A DNA stretch of 33,962 nucleotides from Thermoanaerobaculia bacterium (GTDB lineage: Bacteria > Acidobacteriota > Thermoanaerobaculia > Multivoradales > JAHEKO01). Positions 17,207 through 24,900 of this stretch are shown here, piece after piece (the stretch's first letter is position 1; every line of letters begins with the position of its first letter). The notes under the pieces were generated by a model. It saw nothing but the letters and a program-made list of their open reading frames with translations, was not told the DNA's origin and made no database searches. A program made the translations under genes and the position numbers. The stretch covers positions 1 to 33,962 of the forward strand of contig CAMYLC010000089.1 of the NCBI GenBank assembly GCA_947259195.1. The letters run 5' to 3'.

Positions 17207-18325
17207 TCAGAGGGGCGACTCCGAATCTCCGCCGGGCTCACTGGTCAAAGGGGTGGGCCGCAGCACATCCTTGAAGGCCGCCCCGTACATGTCCCAGATG
17301 GTGAGAAAAAGGGCCGCCACGATGGGACCGAGGATGAAGCCGACAGCGCCGAACATGACGATGCCGCCGAGAGTGCTCAGCAGGATCAACAGATCTGGCA
17401 TCTTGGCGTCCTTGCCCACCAGCCGAGGTCGCAGCACGTTGTCTACGGTCCCCACCACACCCGCGCACCAGGCCAGCAAGGCCACTCCAGCGACGAGGTT
17501 ACCCTTTACCAACAGATAGATCACTGCGGGCACCCAGACAATTGCTGCACCGATACCGGGAATGATGGACAACACTGCCATGATGGCGCCCCAGAAGATT
17601 GCGCCCTGAATGCCGGCCGCCGCCAGGCCCAGGCCGCCGAGAAGACCCTGGATGGCACCGATCGCGAAAGTGCCCTTGATCGTGGCCCTGGTGACCGACA
17701 TGAAACGCTCCTCCATGAGGTCCTTGTCGGGCTCGCTGAGAGGCAAGAAGGAACGGACCTTCTGGATCAACATCGGGCCATCCATCAAGAGGAAGAACAT
17801 GGCATACAGCATGACGAAGAGCTGAAGGAAGAATGACACCGTCCCCTTGGTGGTGGCGGAAAGGCTCTTGAAGAGGAAGTTGCCTGCCATGCCTGTGATC
17901 TCGCCTGTCTTTTCCAGAATCTGATCTCTGAAGGGATTCAGTTTCTCGAGCCATGGCTGGGCCCACTCGGGCAGACGTTCCGCCACGCCGGTAGGTTGGC
18001 TGATCTGTTCCTGGATCCACGGCTTGACTATTTGGCTGATCTGAAAGGCCTCGTTCGCGATCAAGCCCAACAAAGCCGTCAGGGGAATGACGACGACCAG
18101 GATGGCGATGAGAATGGTGGCGGCGGAAGCCAGCATCTTGCGCTGGCCGAATCTCTTGTTCAGCCGTCGATAGAGTGGATAGGCCAGGCCAGAGAAGATG
18201 GCCGCCAGCAGCAGGGTCATCAAGAACTGCCGGATCATGGTGAAGAAGAGTGCCGAGATGGCGACCACCATCAGCAGCACAAAGAAGCGATAGAACTTCA
18301 CCCTGTCGGTGTCAGTTTCGGTCAT
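17207..18325 (-). CDS. AI-2E family (YhhQ/PerM-like) inner-membrane transporter
   Basis: A 372-residue polytopic protein of the AI-2E/UPF0118 exporter family. An N-terminal hydrophobic pair (about 10-50), a cytoplasmic-to-membrane middle region (EEAFQ-like loop and PWIQEQI), and the conserved C-terminal TM block with IIPGIGAAIVWVPAVIYLL (about 265-283), DNVLRPRLVG (about 310-319) and GFILGPIVAALFLTIWDMY (about 341-359). Members export autoinducer-2 (TqsA) or act as sodium/proton antiporters, so the name does not prove quorum signalling. The ATG at 18325 follows GGAGG by 5 bases; a longer in-frame opening up to 18586 is the antisense-frame shadow of the upstream sulfatase gene and is rejected. 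It starts 26 bases after that gene's stop, so the two are probably co-transcribed. Confidence 0.9.
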   Translation of the reverse strand: MTETDTDRVKFYRFFVLLMVVAISALFFTMIRQFLMTLLLAAIFSGLAYPLYRRLNKRFGQRKMLASAATILIAILVVVIPLTALLGLIANEAFQISQIVKPWIQEQISQPTGVAERLPEWAQPWLEKLNPFRDQILEKTGEITGMAGNFLFKSLSATTKGTVSFFLQLFVMLYAMFFLLMDGPMLIQKVRSFLPLSEPDKDLMEERFMSVTRATIKGTFAIGAIQGLLGGLGLAAAGIQGAIFWGAIMAVLSIIPGIGAAIVWVPAVIYLLVKGNLVAGVALLAWCAGVVGTVDNVLRPRLVGKDAKMPDLLILLSTLGGIVMFGAVGFILGPIVAALFLTIWDMYGAAFKDVLRPTPLTSEPGGDSESPL

Positions 18326-18351
18326 GCCATCCTCCGCCCGCGGTCGAGGAG

Positions 18352-19641
18352 TCAGTTGGCTACGTAGCCAAGGGCCTCCAGTTCCTGTCTCAGCTCCTCT
18401 GGAATCTCCTGCTGCTCGATGTTGCGCGGCAGCGACGCGAATCGCCGCCGGATCAACTCCCTCATCTCCAGCACCCGGTCGGGGTACTGTGCGGCCAGGT
18501 TGACGGTTTCCTCGGGATCCTCTCGGAGGTTGTAGAGCTCGACCTCGGCGATAGGGTAGAAATCCTCCGGGACGCCAGCAAAACAAACCGGTAGGTCGGT
18601 ATCGGGGTTGTCCACGAGCTTCCAGTCACCCACCTGCACCGTGTGGATTCGAGTGTCATCGTATTCAGAGAAGGCCGGCTTACCCTCACCTCCGCTCTCC
18701 GGCCGTTCCAGGTGAGCAAGCAGGGAGCTGCCGTGGATGTCACCATCGATTGCCAGCCCGAGCAGCTCCAGCATCGTGGGCAGCACATCGATCAACTCGA
18801 CCGTCTGAGAGACGCGTGCGCCAGCGGGGATCAACCCGGGGGCTACGAAACCGAGGGGCACGTGAAGGGACGACTGGTAGACGGAGCAGGCGTGGTAGAG
18901 GTAGCCATTGTGCTGGTAGAGATCCTCTCCATGGTCGGCAACAAAGACGATGAGGGTGTTCTCCAGCCGGCCGGCCTCTCGTAGATGGTCGAGGAGCTCG
19001 CCGACGAATTGATCGGTCCCCATGACCGCCGCATCGTAGACCGCATCCAGTTGAGCCAGATCGCCCTCACTGAGCTCGATGCCCTCGCGCATCACCCGAT
19101 TGAGCGCGTTCTTCTTCGCCGCTATCGGGCCCTCGTAGTATCGATCCAGCACCCGACGGGCCACGATGCCGCCGTTGTAGTAGGGAGCATGGGCGCCAAA
19201 ATAGTGCGCCCAGAGGAAGAAGGGGCGATCACCCTCGATGCCATCGATCCACTGCTTCGCCACCCGGTTGACGCGGGTGTCGTTGCCGCCGGTACACTTA
19301 AAGCTTTCCCAGCCCTGGTGGTTCGCTTGGCACATGTTGCTGAGCACGGCCCCCGTCTGATAACCGGCAGCGCCCAGGATCTTCGGCAACGTGATCGTGG
19401 CGTCGGCAAACTCGTAGCCGTTGGCGATCAAGCCGTGGCCGGTCGGATAGAGCCCCGTGAACACCGAGGCCATGGAGGGCCAGGTCAGAGCCCTCGGGGC
19501 CACGGCGCGCTGGAAGCTGACCCCTGAAGCCAGCAGCGAGTCGATATTCGGACTGGTCGGTCCTCGATCCTCTTCTTCGCGACCGCAGCCGGAAATCAGT
19601 AGCGCAAGGGCTACTGCAATGATCTGTGCTGACCTCTTCAT
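18352..19641 (-). CDS. Sulfatase-superfamily lipoprotein lacking the N-terminal metal motif
   Basis: A 429-residue alkaline-phosphatase-superfamily protein with a lipobox (LISGC, Cys19). It keeps the nucleophile region ALTWPSMASVFTGLYP (Thr53 in T-x-P-S) and the C-terminal metal ligands in VADHGED (Asp236, His237). It lacks the usual first strand: after REEEDRG the sequence passes directly to PTSPNIDSLL, whereas both neighbouring paralogues have about 24 residues with D-x-x-R-A-D-H in that place. No frameshift explains the loss; the reading frame is continuous. It may be catalytically dead, or the gap may be an assembly or genuine deletion. The C-terminus ends ELEALGYVAN, the same style of tail as the paralogues. 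Divergent from the other two sulfatase genes and upstream of the AI-2E gene. Confidence 0.85.
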   Translation of the reverse strand: MKRSAQIIAVALALLISGCGREEEDRGPTSPNIDSLLASGVSFQRAVAPRALTWPSMASVFTGLYPTGHGLIANGYEFADATITLPKILGAAGYQTGAVLSNMCQANHQGWESFKCTGGNDTRVNRVAKQWIDGIEGDRPFFLWAHYFGAHAPYYNGGIVARRVLDRYYEGPIAAKKNALNRVMREGIELSEGDLAQLDAVYDAAVMGTDQFVGELLDHLREAGRLENTLIVFVADHGEDLYQHNGYLYHACSVYQSSLHVPLGFVAPGLIPAGARVSQTVELIDVLPTMLELLGLAIDGDIHGSSLLAHLERPESGGEGKPAFSEYDDTRIHTVQVGDWKLVDNPDTDLPVCFAGVPEDFYPIAEVELYNLREDPEETVNLAAQYPDRVLEMRELIRRRFASLPRNIEQQEIPEELRQELEALGYVAN

Positions 19642-19829
19642 TCCAGGCTGCCTCGTCGTCGAGCAAGCTCGATTCTATTGGATGGCCCTCGACAGAAGGG
19701 CACCCAGCGCCATAGGCGTAGTCGGCTCCTCGAGGCTCGGTGATATGCTCATCGCTGCTTCGATGAGCTCGGACGTCGAGCGTCCACCAACCACAAGACG
19801 ATCATCCCAAATCAGGAGCAGGCAGGCGA

Positions 19830-21230
19830 ATGACCTCCCCGACGTCGAGGTTCCTAAGTCCGTGCTGGCCGATTGGCCACTTCCGTCCTGGCTGGATTCT
19901 GGTGCTTGTCCTGCTGCCGCTGCTTGCCTGTGGTCGTGACTCCCCGGAGAGCGACCCTGGTCCACCACCCAATGTTCTGGTGATTCTCATCGACGCCCTG
20001 CGAGCCGATCACCTTGGCGTAGGAGGCTACGGTCTGCCGACCTCTCCGACGATCGACCGGCTGGCAGATGAAGGCGTGGTCTTCACCTCGGCCTTTGCAC
20101 ACTCCACCTGGACCAAGCCCTCCATCGCCACGCTCTTCACTTCGCTGTACCCGGGGCAGCATGGCATCGATCGCGTAGGTGTGCAGGAGGATGACGCCTA
20201 CAGAACCGACATCCTCGACGACGGTTACGACACCCTGGCCGAGAGATTCCAGGCCGGAGGCTACACCACCATCGGTGTTCTCAATCAGGTGCATCTCCAG
20301 GCCCGCTTCGGTTTCGCTCAGGGCTTCGACCATTTCGAGGCCGTTCGCGGACTGAGTGCCGACAAGCTCAACAACAAGCTACTGGGGCAACTCGAAGGCA
20401 TCGGCACCTCTCCCTTCCTGGCCTATCTGCACTATCTCGATGTTCATTGGCCCTACACAAAAAGACTCGAGGGACAACTGGAGGCCTTCGGCTCACTCCA
20501 GATGGAGTCTGAGCCGCCTCGGCGGGGAAATCGAGTCGCCGAATGGGCGGAGAGCCTGGATTCGGCAACCGACCTCGCCGCTCTCAAAGGACGGTATGAC
20601 CAGGAAATCGCCTTCGTCGATACCGCCATAGGCAACCTGATGCAGGCGCTGCAGGGGATGGGGCTCTACGAGAACACCATCGTCGTGGTGACTTCTGATC
20701 ATGGCGAGGGATTCCTCGAGCACGACAAGTTGTTACACAGCTACACCCCCTACGACGAAGTGCTGCAGGTGCCCCTGGTCTTTCGTCTGCCCCAGGGCCT
20801 TCTTACGCCCGTTCCCGAAGTCGAGTCTCCGGTCGGCTTGATCGACGTGATGCCCACTCTGCTGGAGCTTGCGAGCCTTCCTCCCGCTCCGCAGGCACAG
20901 GGCAGGAGCCTGGTGCCCCTCATGCAGGGCGAGAAGATGCCGGCACGGTGGATCTTCACCGAGAGCGCCGAGGCCGTGGCGGTGCGGAGCAGTACCCACA
21001 AACTCATCCGATTCCACGACGGTCGCCAGGAGTTCTACGAATTGCAGTCGGACCCGGACGAGCAGGCACCGTATTTCGGGGCCTGCGTCGATCTGTGTGG
21101 TCAACTGGCCGAACAGCTGGTCGGTCATCAGCGAGCGATGAGCGAGTTGCGAAGACTCGGCCGAGACGGTGGCACCGCCATTCTGGATGAAAAGGAGCTC
21201 GAAGAGCTCAGGAGCCTCGGCTATCTATGA
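19830..21230 (+). CDS. Sulfatase-superfamily hydrolase, lipoprotein
   Basis: A 466-residue sulfatase/phosphodiesterase-fold enzyme with a lipobox (LPLLAC, Cys34), so periplasm-facing. First metal motif LIDALRADHLG (53-63, Asp55 and Asp60-His61), nucleophile loop STWTKPSIATLF (92-103, Thr95 in T-x-P-S), and the second metal site TSDHGEGFLEHD (288-299, Asp290/His291). The nucleophile position is Thr and the C/S-x-P-x-R formylglycine motif is absent, so it is closer to Thr-nucleophile phospho-transferases and phosphodiesterases of this superfamily than to true sulfatases. SD site (AGGAGCAGGCAGG) lies before ATG 19830. The end LEELRSLGYL is a common tail in this family. Its stop overlaps the next paralogue's start (ATGA), so they are co-translated. 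Confidence 0.9.
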   Translation: MTSPTSRFLSPCWPIGHFRPGWILVLVLLPLLACGRDSPESDPGPPPNVLVILIDALRADHLGVGGYGLPTSPTIDRLADEGVVFTSAFAHSTWTKPSIATLFTSLYPGQHGIDRVGVQEDDAYRTDILDDGYDTLAERFQAGGYTTIGVLNQVHLQARFGFAQGFDHFEAVRGLSADKLNNKLLGQLEGIGTSPFLAYLHYLDVHWPYTKRLEGQLEAFGSLQMESEPPRRGNRVAEWAESLDSATDLAALKGRYDQEIAFVDTAIGNLMQALQGMGLYENTIVVVTSDHGEGFLEHDKLLHSYTPYDEVLQVPLVFRLPQGLLTPVPEVESPVGLIDVMPTLLELASLPPAPQAQGRSLVPLMQGEKMPARWIFTESAEAVAVRSSTHKLIRFHDGRQEFYELQSDPDEQAPYFGACVDLCGQLAEQLVGHQRAMSELRRLGRDGGTAILDEKELEELRSLGYL

Positions 21231-22696
21231 GTCTCTTCCCCGCCCGAGAACCTTGGTCCCATGGAGTGATCTCCGGATGCCTCGCGGTGCTCCTGCTCGG
21301 CGGCCTCATGGCCTGTAGCGGGCCTCAATCCGAGCCGAAAACTCTCAGGAGAGTCTTCCTGATCACCGTCGATACCCTCCGCGCCGACCATATGGGGATC
21401 TATGGCTATCCCCGACAAACGTCACCAGCGCTCGACGACCTGGCGGAGCAAGGTGTCAGGTTTAGCCGCGCTGTCGCCCAGTGGCCCAAGACCGGGCCCT
21501 CCCTGGCCTCCATCTTCACCGGCCGGTATCCGAAGACAACAGGGCTCACGCACAGGGCTGCCCAGCAGATACCTGACGAGTTTCTGACCCTGCCCGAGCT
21601 CTTTCAGTCAGCTGGCTACAGCACTCTCGGCGTGGTGTCCAATGCCGTCCTTTCGGCGGAGTTGGGCTGGAACCGGGGCTTCGACGAGTTCCTGGAAACC
21701 TGGAAGCTCGGGGGGGCGATCAGTGACGACCCGGTGGAGCATCGCAGGTGGGTCGGCGCACCGCTGGTCAATCAGCTGGCCATTCCCGCTCTCCAGCGTC
21801 ACGCCGACTCGGAGAGGCTCTTCGCGTGGCTTCACTATTCTGATCCACATGCGCCCTATCTGCTGCCGGAAGGCAGCATCGATCCATTTCTCGATGACGC
21901 CTTCGACACTCAAGACGAGCTGATCGAGCACGAGCTACCCCCGGCGAGAGCCATCGGCGACGAGAGGCGGCTGGGGTTCTACGTCGCCAGATACGATGCC
22001 AATATTCTCGTTACGGATTCCTACATCGGCGCTATCCTCGACCATCTCGAGAGCCTCGGTCTCCTGGAAGATGCCCTGGTGATCTTCACCTCCGATCACG
22101 GAGAGGGTCTCGGCGAGCACGACGAGCTCTTCGAGCATGGCAGGGAGCCCTACAACACGACGGCCCATGTACCCCTCTTCATTACCTATCCCGGGGTCGC
22201 CAGAGCTGGCCGGCAGATCGACCATCCGATCGAGCTGTTGGATCTCTACCCCACCCTTCGCGAACTGCTGCAGATCCCGGAAGGACAGGTCGGTCTCGAG
22301 GGATCTAGCCTGGTGCCCTTTCTCGGTTCGGAAAGCGCAATCGACACCAAAGATCTCACGCAGTTCCGCTACGCGTTCTCCGAGGCAGGCGGTGGGCAGA
22401 TGCTCTGGCGTCACTACGTGTCCGTGCAAGACGGCCGCTGGAAGCTCGTCTTCCACCCGGCCGTCGACAGGAACGGCCGGCAGTTGCCCCCCACCTTCGA
22501 GCTTTTCGACTTGGACTCCGACCCACAAGAGCTGGAGAACCTTGCGGGCCAACAGAAAGAGGAGTTCGATCGACTGTGGCAAGCTCTCTCGACATGGATG
22601 GAGGGCACTCCGGAAACAGGCCAGATCGACCCCGGCTCGGAAGCCTACTCGGAGGAGACGCTCAAGGCCCTGAAGGCCCTGGGCTATCTGAACTGA
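21227..22696 (+). CDS. Sulfatase-superfamily hydrolase, lipoprotein (second of tandem pair)
   Basis: A 489-residue paralogue of the preceding gene. Lipobox GLMAC (Cys30); first metal motif TVDTLRADHMGIYGYPR (47-63); nucleophile loop PKTGPSLASIFTG (87-99, Thr89 in T-x-P-S, no following Arg); second metal site TSDHGEGLGEHDELFEHG (288-305). All catalytic ligands expected for the superfamily are present. The C-terminus ends LKALKALGYLN. Translationally coupled to the upstream gene by ATGA. The substrate could be a phosphate or sulfate ester on envelope glycans; the STT3-like and glycosyltransferase genes are kilobases away, so this cannot be inferred from the context. Confidence 0.9.
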   Translation: MSLFPAREPWSHGVISGCLAVLLLGGLMACSGPQSEPKTLRRVFLITVDTLRADHMGIYGYPRQTSPALDDLAEQGVRFSRAVAQWPKTGPSLASIFTGRYPKTTGLTHRAAQQIPDEFLTLPELFQSAGYSTLGVVSNAVLSAELGWNRGFDEFLETWKLGGAISDDPVEHRRWVGAPLVNQLAIPALQRHADSERLFAWLHYSDPHAPYLLPEGSIDPFLDDAFDTQDELIEHELPPARAIGDERRLGFYVARYDANILVTDSYIGAILDHLESLGLLEDALVIFTSDHGEGLGEHDELFEHGREPYNTTAHVPLFITYPGVARAGRQIDHPIELLDLYPTLRELLQIPEGQVGLEGSSLVPFLGSESAIDTKDLTQFRYAFSEAGGGQMLWRHYVSVQDGRWKLVFHPAVDRNGRQLPPTFELFDLDSDPQELENLAGQQKEEFDRLWQALSTWMEGTPETGQIDPGSEAYSEETLKALKALGYLN

Positions 22697-22708
22697 CAGT
22701 CGCGAGTA

Positions 22709-22721
22709 CCCCGTGACGGGG
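22709..22721. terminator. Compact GC hairpin between convergent genes
   Basis: CCCCG-TGA-CGGGG, a 5-bp perfect GC stem with a 3-base loop in the 30-bp gap between the converging sulfatase and rhodanese genes. Position suits a bidirectional transcription end; no T-run is present. Confidence 0.35.
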
Positions 22722-22726
22722 GAGAT

Positions 22727-23269
22727 CTACCAGACCGACGAGAAGTCCCCGGCCGCCAGGTCCCAGGTACGGCCGTAGACGTGAACTTTCTTGGTCGGGC
22801 CCTGGGCGTCCTCCAGCGGCAGCCCGGCAAGGGTCCAGGCCAGGATGCTCCCCTCGAGATTCCGCACATCCCAGCCGTCCTTCTCGAGCCGACGGGAATA
22901 GAGGCCCGATCGATAACCAACAGTGCAGTAGGGAACGACAACGGCTCCCCGGAAGGACTCGGCCTGGCGCACGAAAGTCTGCTTGTCGATGGCGCCGGGA
23001 ATCATCGAGACCTTCATTTCCTCAGGCTTCCGTACATCGACGAGAACAACCCGTTCCGAACCGCTCTGAAGCTCCAGTAGCTCCTCCACCGTGAGGCTCT
23101 GGATCGTCGGAAAGGACTTCCGATACTCCTCGTAGAGAGCTCTGACGCGCTCCTTCTTCTCGGCGTCGGAGAGTGGCTCCGGTCGACCGCCCGAACCACA
23201 AGCGATGAGCATCGACACCATGACGGCGCAGGCGATCACAAAGGCCGAGGTGAGACTCTTCGGGCGCAT
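22727..23269 (-). CDS. Rhodanese-domain lipoprotein
   Basis: A 180-residue protein with lipobox SMLIAC (Cys24) and a single rhodanese domain (about 57-150): LTVEELLELQSG, VVLVDVRKPEEMKVSMIPGAID, active loop YCTVGYRSG with Cys115 and Arg120, and the closing NLEGSILAWTLAGLPLE. Single-domain rhodaneses carry sulfane sulfur on the loop Cys; here it would face the periplasm. The last 25 residues (VHVYGRTWDLAAGDFSSVW) extend beyond the domain. I chose ATG 23269: the longer ORF to 23335 would use codons that lie inside the dispersed repeat copy B and add no plausible domain. SD is not evident. Isolated gene, converging with the sulfatases. Confidence 0.87.
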   Translation of the reverse strand: MRPKSLTSAFVIACAVMVSMLIACGSGGRPEPLSDAEKKERVRALYEEYRKSFPTIQSLTVEELLELQSGSERVVLVDVRKPEEMKVSMIPGAIDKQTFVRQAESFRGAVVVPYCTVGYRSGLYSRRLEKDGWDVRNLEGSILAWTLAGLPLEDAQGPTKKVHVYGRTWDLAAGDFSSVW

Positions 23270-23312
23270 CCCCGAGAGTATACGTCGGCCCAGACCTGTC
23301 GGCCTGGTCCTC

Positions 23313-23405
23313 GAGGGTTGAAGCGCCCGGCTCACCGCCGGACGTTCTTTGAAGGCTTGGGGGTTGAAGCGGCCGCCGCCTCTAGCGGCCGATCTCTGAG
23401 GTAGT
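23313..23405 (+). repeat. Dispersed tandem-unit repeat, copy B
   Basis: Two tandem units, 23313-23358 and 23359-23405, with the same GGGTTGAAGC start and CTTTGAAGG or CTCTGAGG end as copies A and C. Unit 1 forms CCGGC/GCCGG (23327-23331 with 23337-23341). Unit 2 has a perfect 7-bp stem CGGCCGC/GCGGCCG (23370-23376 with 23385-23391, 8-base loop). A tail to about 23452 carries CCTTAGCCCC and GCCCCGACGCC, matching the copy A tail. It lies in the 319-bp spacer 23270-23588, which also holds a hairpin and the GntR promoter. Confidence 0.75.
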
Positions 23406-23499
23406 GGGCAAGAACGGATGCCTTACCCGCCTTAGCCCCTTTGCCCCGACGCCGCCATTTCCACCTCCGGTGCGCGAGGTCAGCCCGGGCGCTTCATCG

Positions 23500-23524
23500 C
23501 GAGCCGCGATGGGCTCGCGGCTCG
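23500..23524. other. Perfect 10-bp stem-loop upstream of the GntR promoter
   Basis: CGAGCCGCGA and TCGCGGCTCG are exact reverse complements around a TGGGC loop, ending six bases before the candidate -35 box. It could end readthrough from upstream, bind a regulator or be another mobile palindrome. No T-run follows. Confidence 0.5.
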
Positions 23525-23529
23525 AGGGC

Positions 23530-23557
23530 TTGCACTTTACACTTATAGTGCTATATA
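23530..23557 (+). promoter_or_regulatory. Promoter with overlapping dyads for the GntR-ABC operon
   Basis: TTGCAC (23530-23535) and TATATA (23552-23557) fit a sigma-70 promoter with a 16-base spacer. The spacer and -10 region contain two overlapping dyads: CACT-TAT-AGTG (23540-23550) and TATAG-TG-CTATA (23544-23555). This AT-rich patch stands out in GC-rich DNA and lies about 32 bases before the GntR start. YtrA-type GntR repressors typically bind a dyad over their own promoter, so autorepression is the likely logic; that step is inference. Confidence 0.6.
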
Positions 23558-23588
23558 CTTGCATATCACCAAGAGAGGAGCCACCACC

Positions 23589-23987
23589 GTGCAATTCGTC
23601 ATCGTCCCGGGCAGCGAGCTTCCCATCTACCGCCAGATCATGCGCCAAGTCACCGACGCTCTGTCTGGCGGGCGTTTGCAGCCGGGAGACAAGCTGACCT
23701 CACAACGAGAGCTGGCAGAACAGCTCGTCGTTTCTCCCCTTACCGTCAAGAAGGCCTACGACGAGCTCGAGCGGGAAGGTCTCATCAGCACCCTGCGCGG
23801 TCGAGGCACCTTCGTAACCGCCGCGGCCGTCGCCACAGATCCTCGACAGCAGCGGGAACGGTTACGTCCCGTCGTAAGACAGCTCCTTTCCCGAGCTCGG
23901 TTGTCGGGAGTCACGGTCGAAGCCGTGGCGAAGTTGCTTTACGAAGAAGAACAACAATGGAACACAGAACGAAAGAGGCAGTCATAG
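23589..23987 (+). CDS. GntR-family regulator, YtrA subfamily
   Basis: A 132-residue DNA-binding protein with an N-terminal winged helix-turn-helix (about 10-78): PIYRQIMRQVTDAL, LQPGDKLTSQRELAEQL, SPLTVKKAYDELEREGLI and RGRGTFV, the standard GntR wing. The C-terminal part is only about 50 residues and helical, the short effector/dimerisation tail of YtrA-type members, which usually regulate ABC transporter operons. The start is GTG 23589, with GAGAGGAG about 9 bases upstream; a TTG 30 bases earlier would lie before that SD site. The ABC ATPase gene starts 19 bases downstream, supporting an operon under self-control. Confidence 0.93.
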   Translation: MQFVIVPGSELPIYRQIMRQVTDALSGGRLQPGDKLTSQRELAEQLVVSPLTVKKAYDELEREGLISTLRGRGTFVTAAAVATDPRQQRERLRPVVRQLLSRARLSGVTVEAVAKLLYEEEQQWNTERKRQS

Positions 23988-24006
23988 AGACACTGGAGGA
24001 ACCACC

Positions 24007-24900
24007 ATGAACATCGTTGACTTCGACAACATCCACCGCGCCTACCAACGGGGAGCCGACGTCCTCAACGGAGTGACGTTCAGCATCGGGGCAGGTCGCG
24101 TCGTCGGCCTCGTGGGAAAGAACGGCGCCGGGAAGACCACCCTTTTGCGTGTCGCAATGGGAATGCTCGAGGCGCAGCAGGGAGCAGTGCGCCTCTTCGG
24201 CCTGGACCCACGCCGCGACCCGCTCGAGGTCAAGCGGCGCATCGGCTTTGTATCCGAAGACCAGATTCTGCCCCCTTTTCTGAAGGTCGAGCAGGTACTG
24301 GATCTTCACCGAGGTCTCTTCCCGACCTGGGACGACAGCATCACAAGAGATCTCATCGATCGATTCGGGATTCCTGCGCAGACCAAGATCAAGGCTCTCA
24401 GCAAGGGCCAGGCACGACAAGTAGCGCTGCTCTGTGCCGTAGCCCACAAACCCGAGCTCCTGCTACTGGACGAACCGGCTGCCGGGCTCGACCCGGCATC
24501 ACGGCGAGACTTTCTCGAGACCTCGATCCAGCTGCTCAACGAGACCGGCTCGACGATCCTCTTCTCCTCCCACTACATGAGCGACGTGGAACGACTGGCC
24601 GACCGCATTGTGATGCTCCATGAAGGCCGGGTCCTCATCGATTCAGAGCTGGACGAGTTGCGTGAGCACTACTCCCTGGCTCTGGTGCCGCACAATGGCG
24701 GCACTTCGCGGACCACTCTGCTTTCCCTTGAAGGCTGCCTGGGGGCGCGAGACCGTAGCGATGCTCTACATGCCGTCTTCAATCTGGAGCCGGAGTCGAC
24801 ATCTCGACTGCTGGAAACCGAGCTGGGAATCACCGACCTTCTCTGTAGTCGAATCGCTCTCGAAGACATGTTCATAGAGCTCGCGGGAGGACAACAATGA
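24007..24900 (+). CDS. ABC transporter ATP-binding protein, YtrB-like
   Basis: ATPase subunit of 297 residues. Walker A GKNGAGKTT (37-45), signature variant LSKGQ (131-135), Walker B LLLLDEP (151-157) with GLDP D-loop, and switch His189 in FSSHYMSD. The LSKGQ signature and the VSEDQILPPFLKVEQVLDLH segment match ATPases encoded behind YtrA-type regulators. The C-terminal 80 residues form a variable domain. SD site GGAGG lies 6 bases before ATG 24007. The permease gene overlaps the stop (ATGA), so the pair is co-translated. Such operons often respond to cell-wall antibiotics or envelope stress; the trigger here is unknown. Confidence 0.93.
   Translation: MNIVDFDNIHRAYQRGADVLNGVTFSIGAGRVVGLVGKNGAGKTTLLRVAMGMLEAQQGAVRLFGLDPRRDPLEVKRRIGFVSEDQILPPFLKVEQVLDLHRGLFPTWDDSITRDLIDRFGIPAQTKIKALSKGQARQVALLCAVAHKPELLLLDEPAAGLDPASRRDFLETSIQLLNETGSTILFSSHYMSDVERLADRIVMLHEGRVLIDSELDELREHYSLALVPHNGGTSRTTLLSLEGCLGARDRSDALHAVFNLEPESTSRLLETELGITDLLCSRIALEDMFIELAGGQQ

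Noticed and set aside
17207..18325. Quorum-sensing system suggested by the AI-2E name
   Set aside because: The family includes ion antiporters, and no luxS or receptor gene is in the window.
17207..18586. Longer 459-residue minus-strand ORF for the AI-2E gene
   Set aside because: The extra 87 residues overlap the coding part of the upstream sulfatase gene, have no family match and precede a good SD/ATG at 18325.
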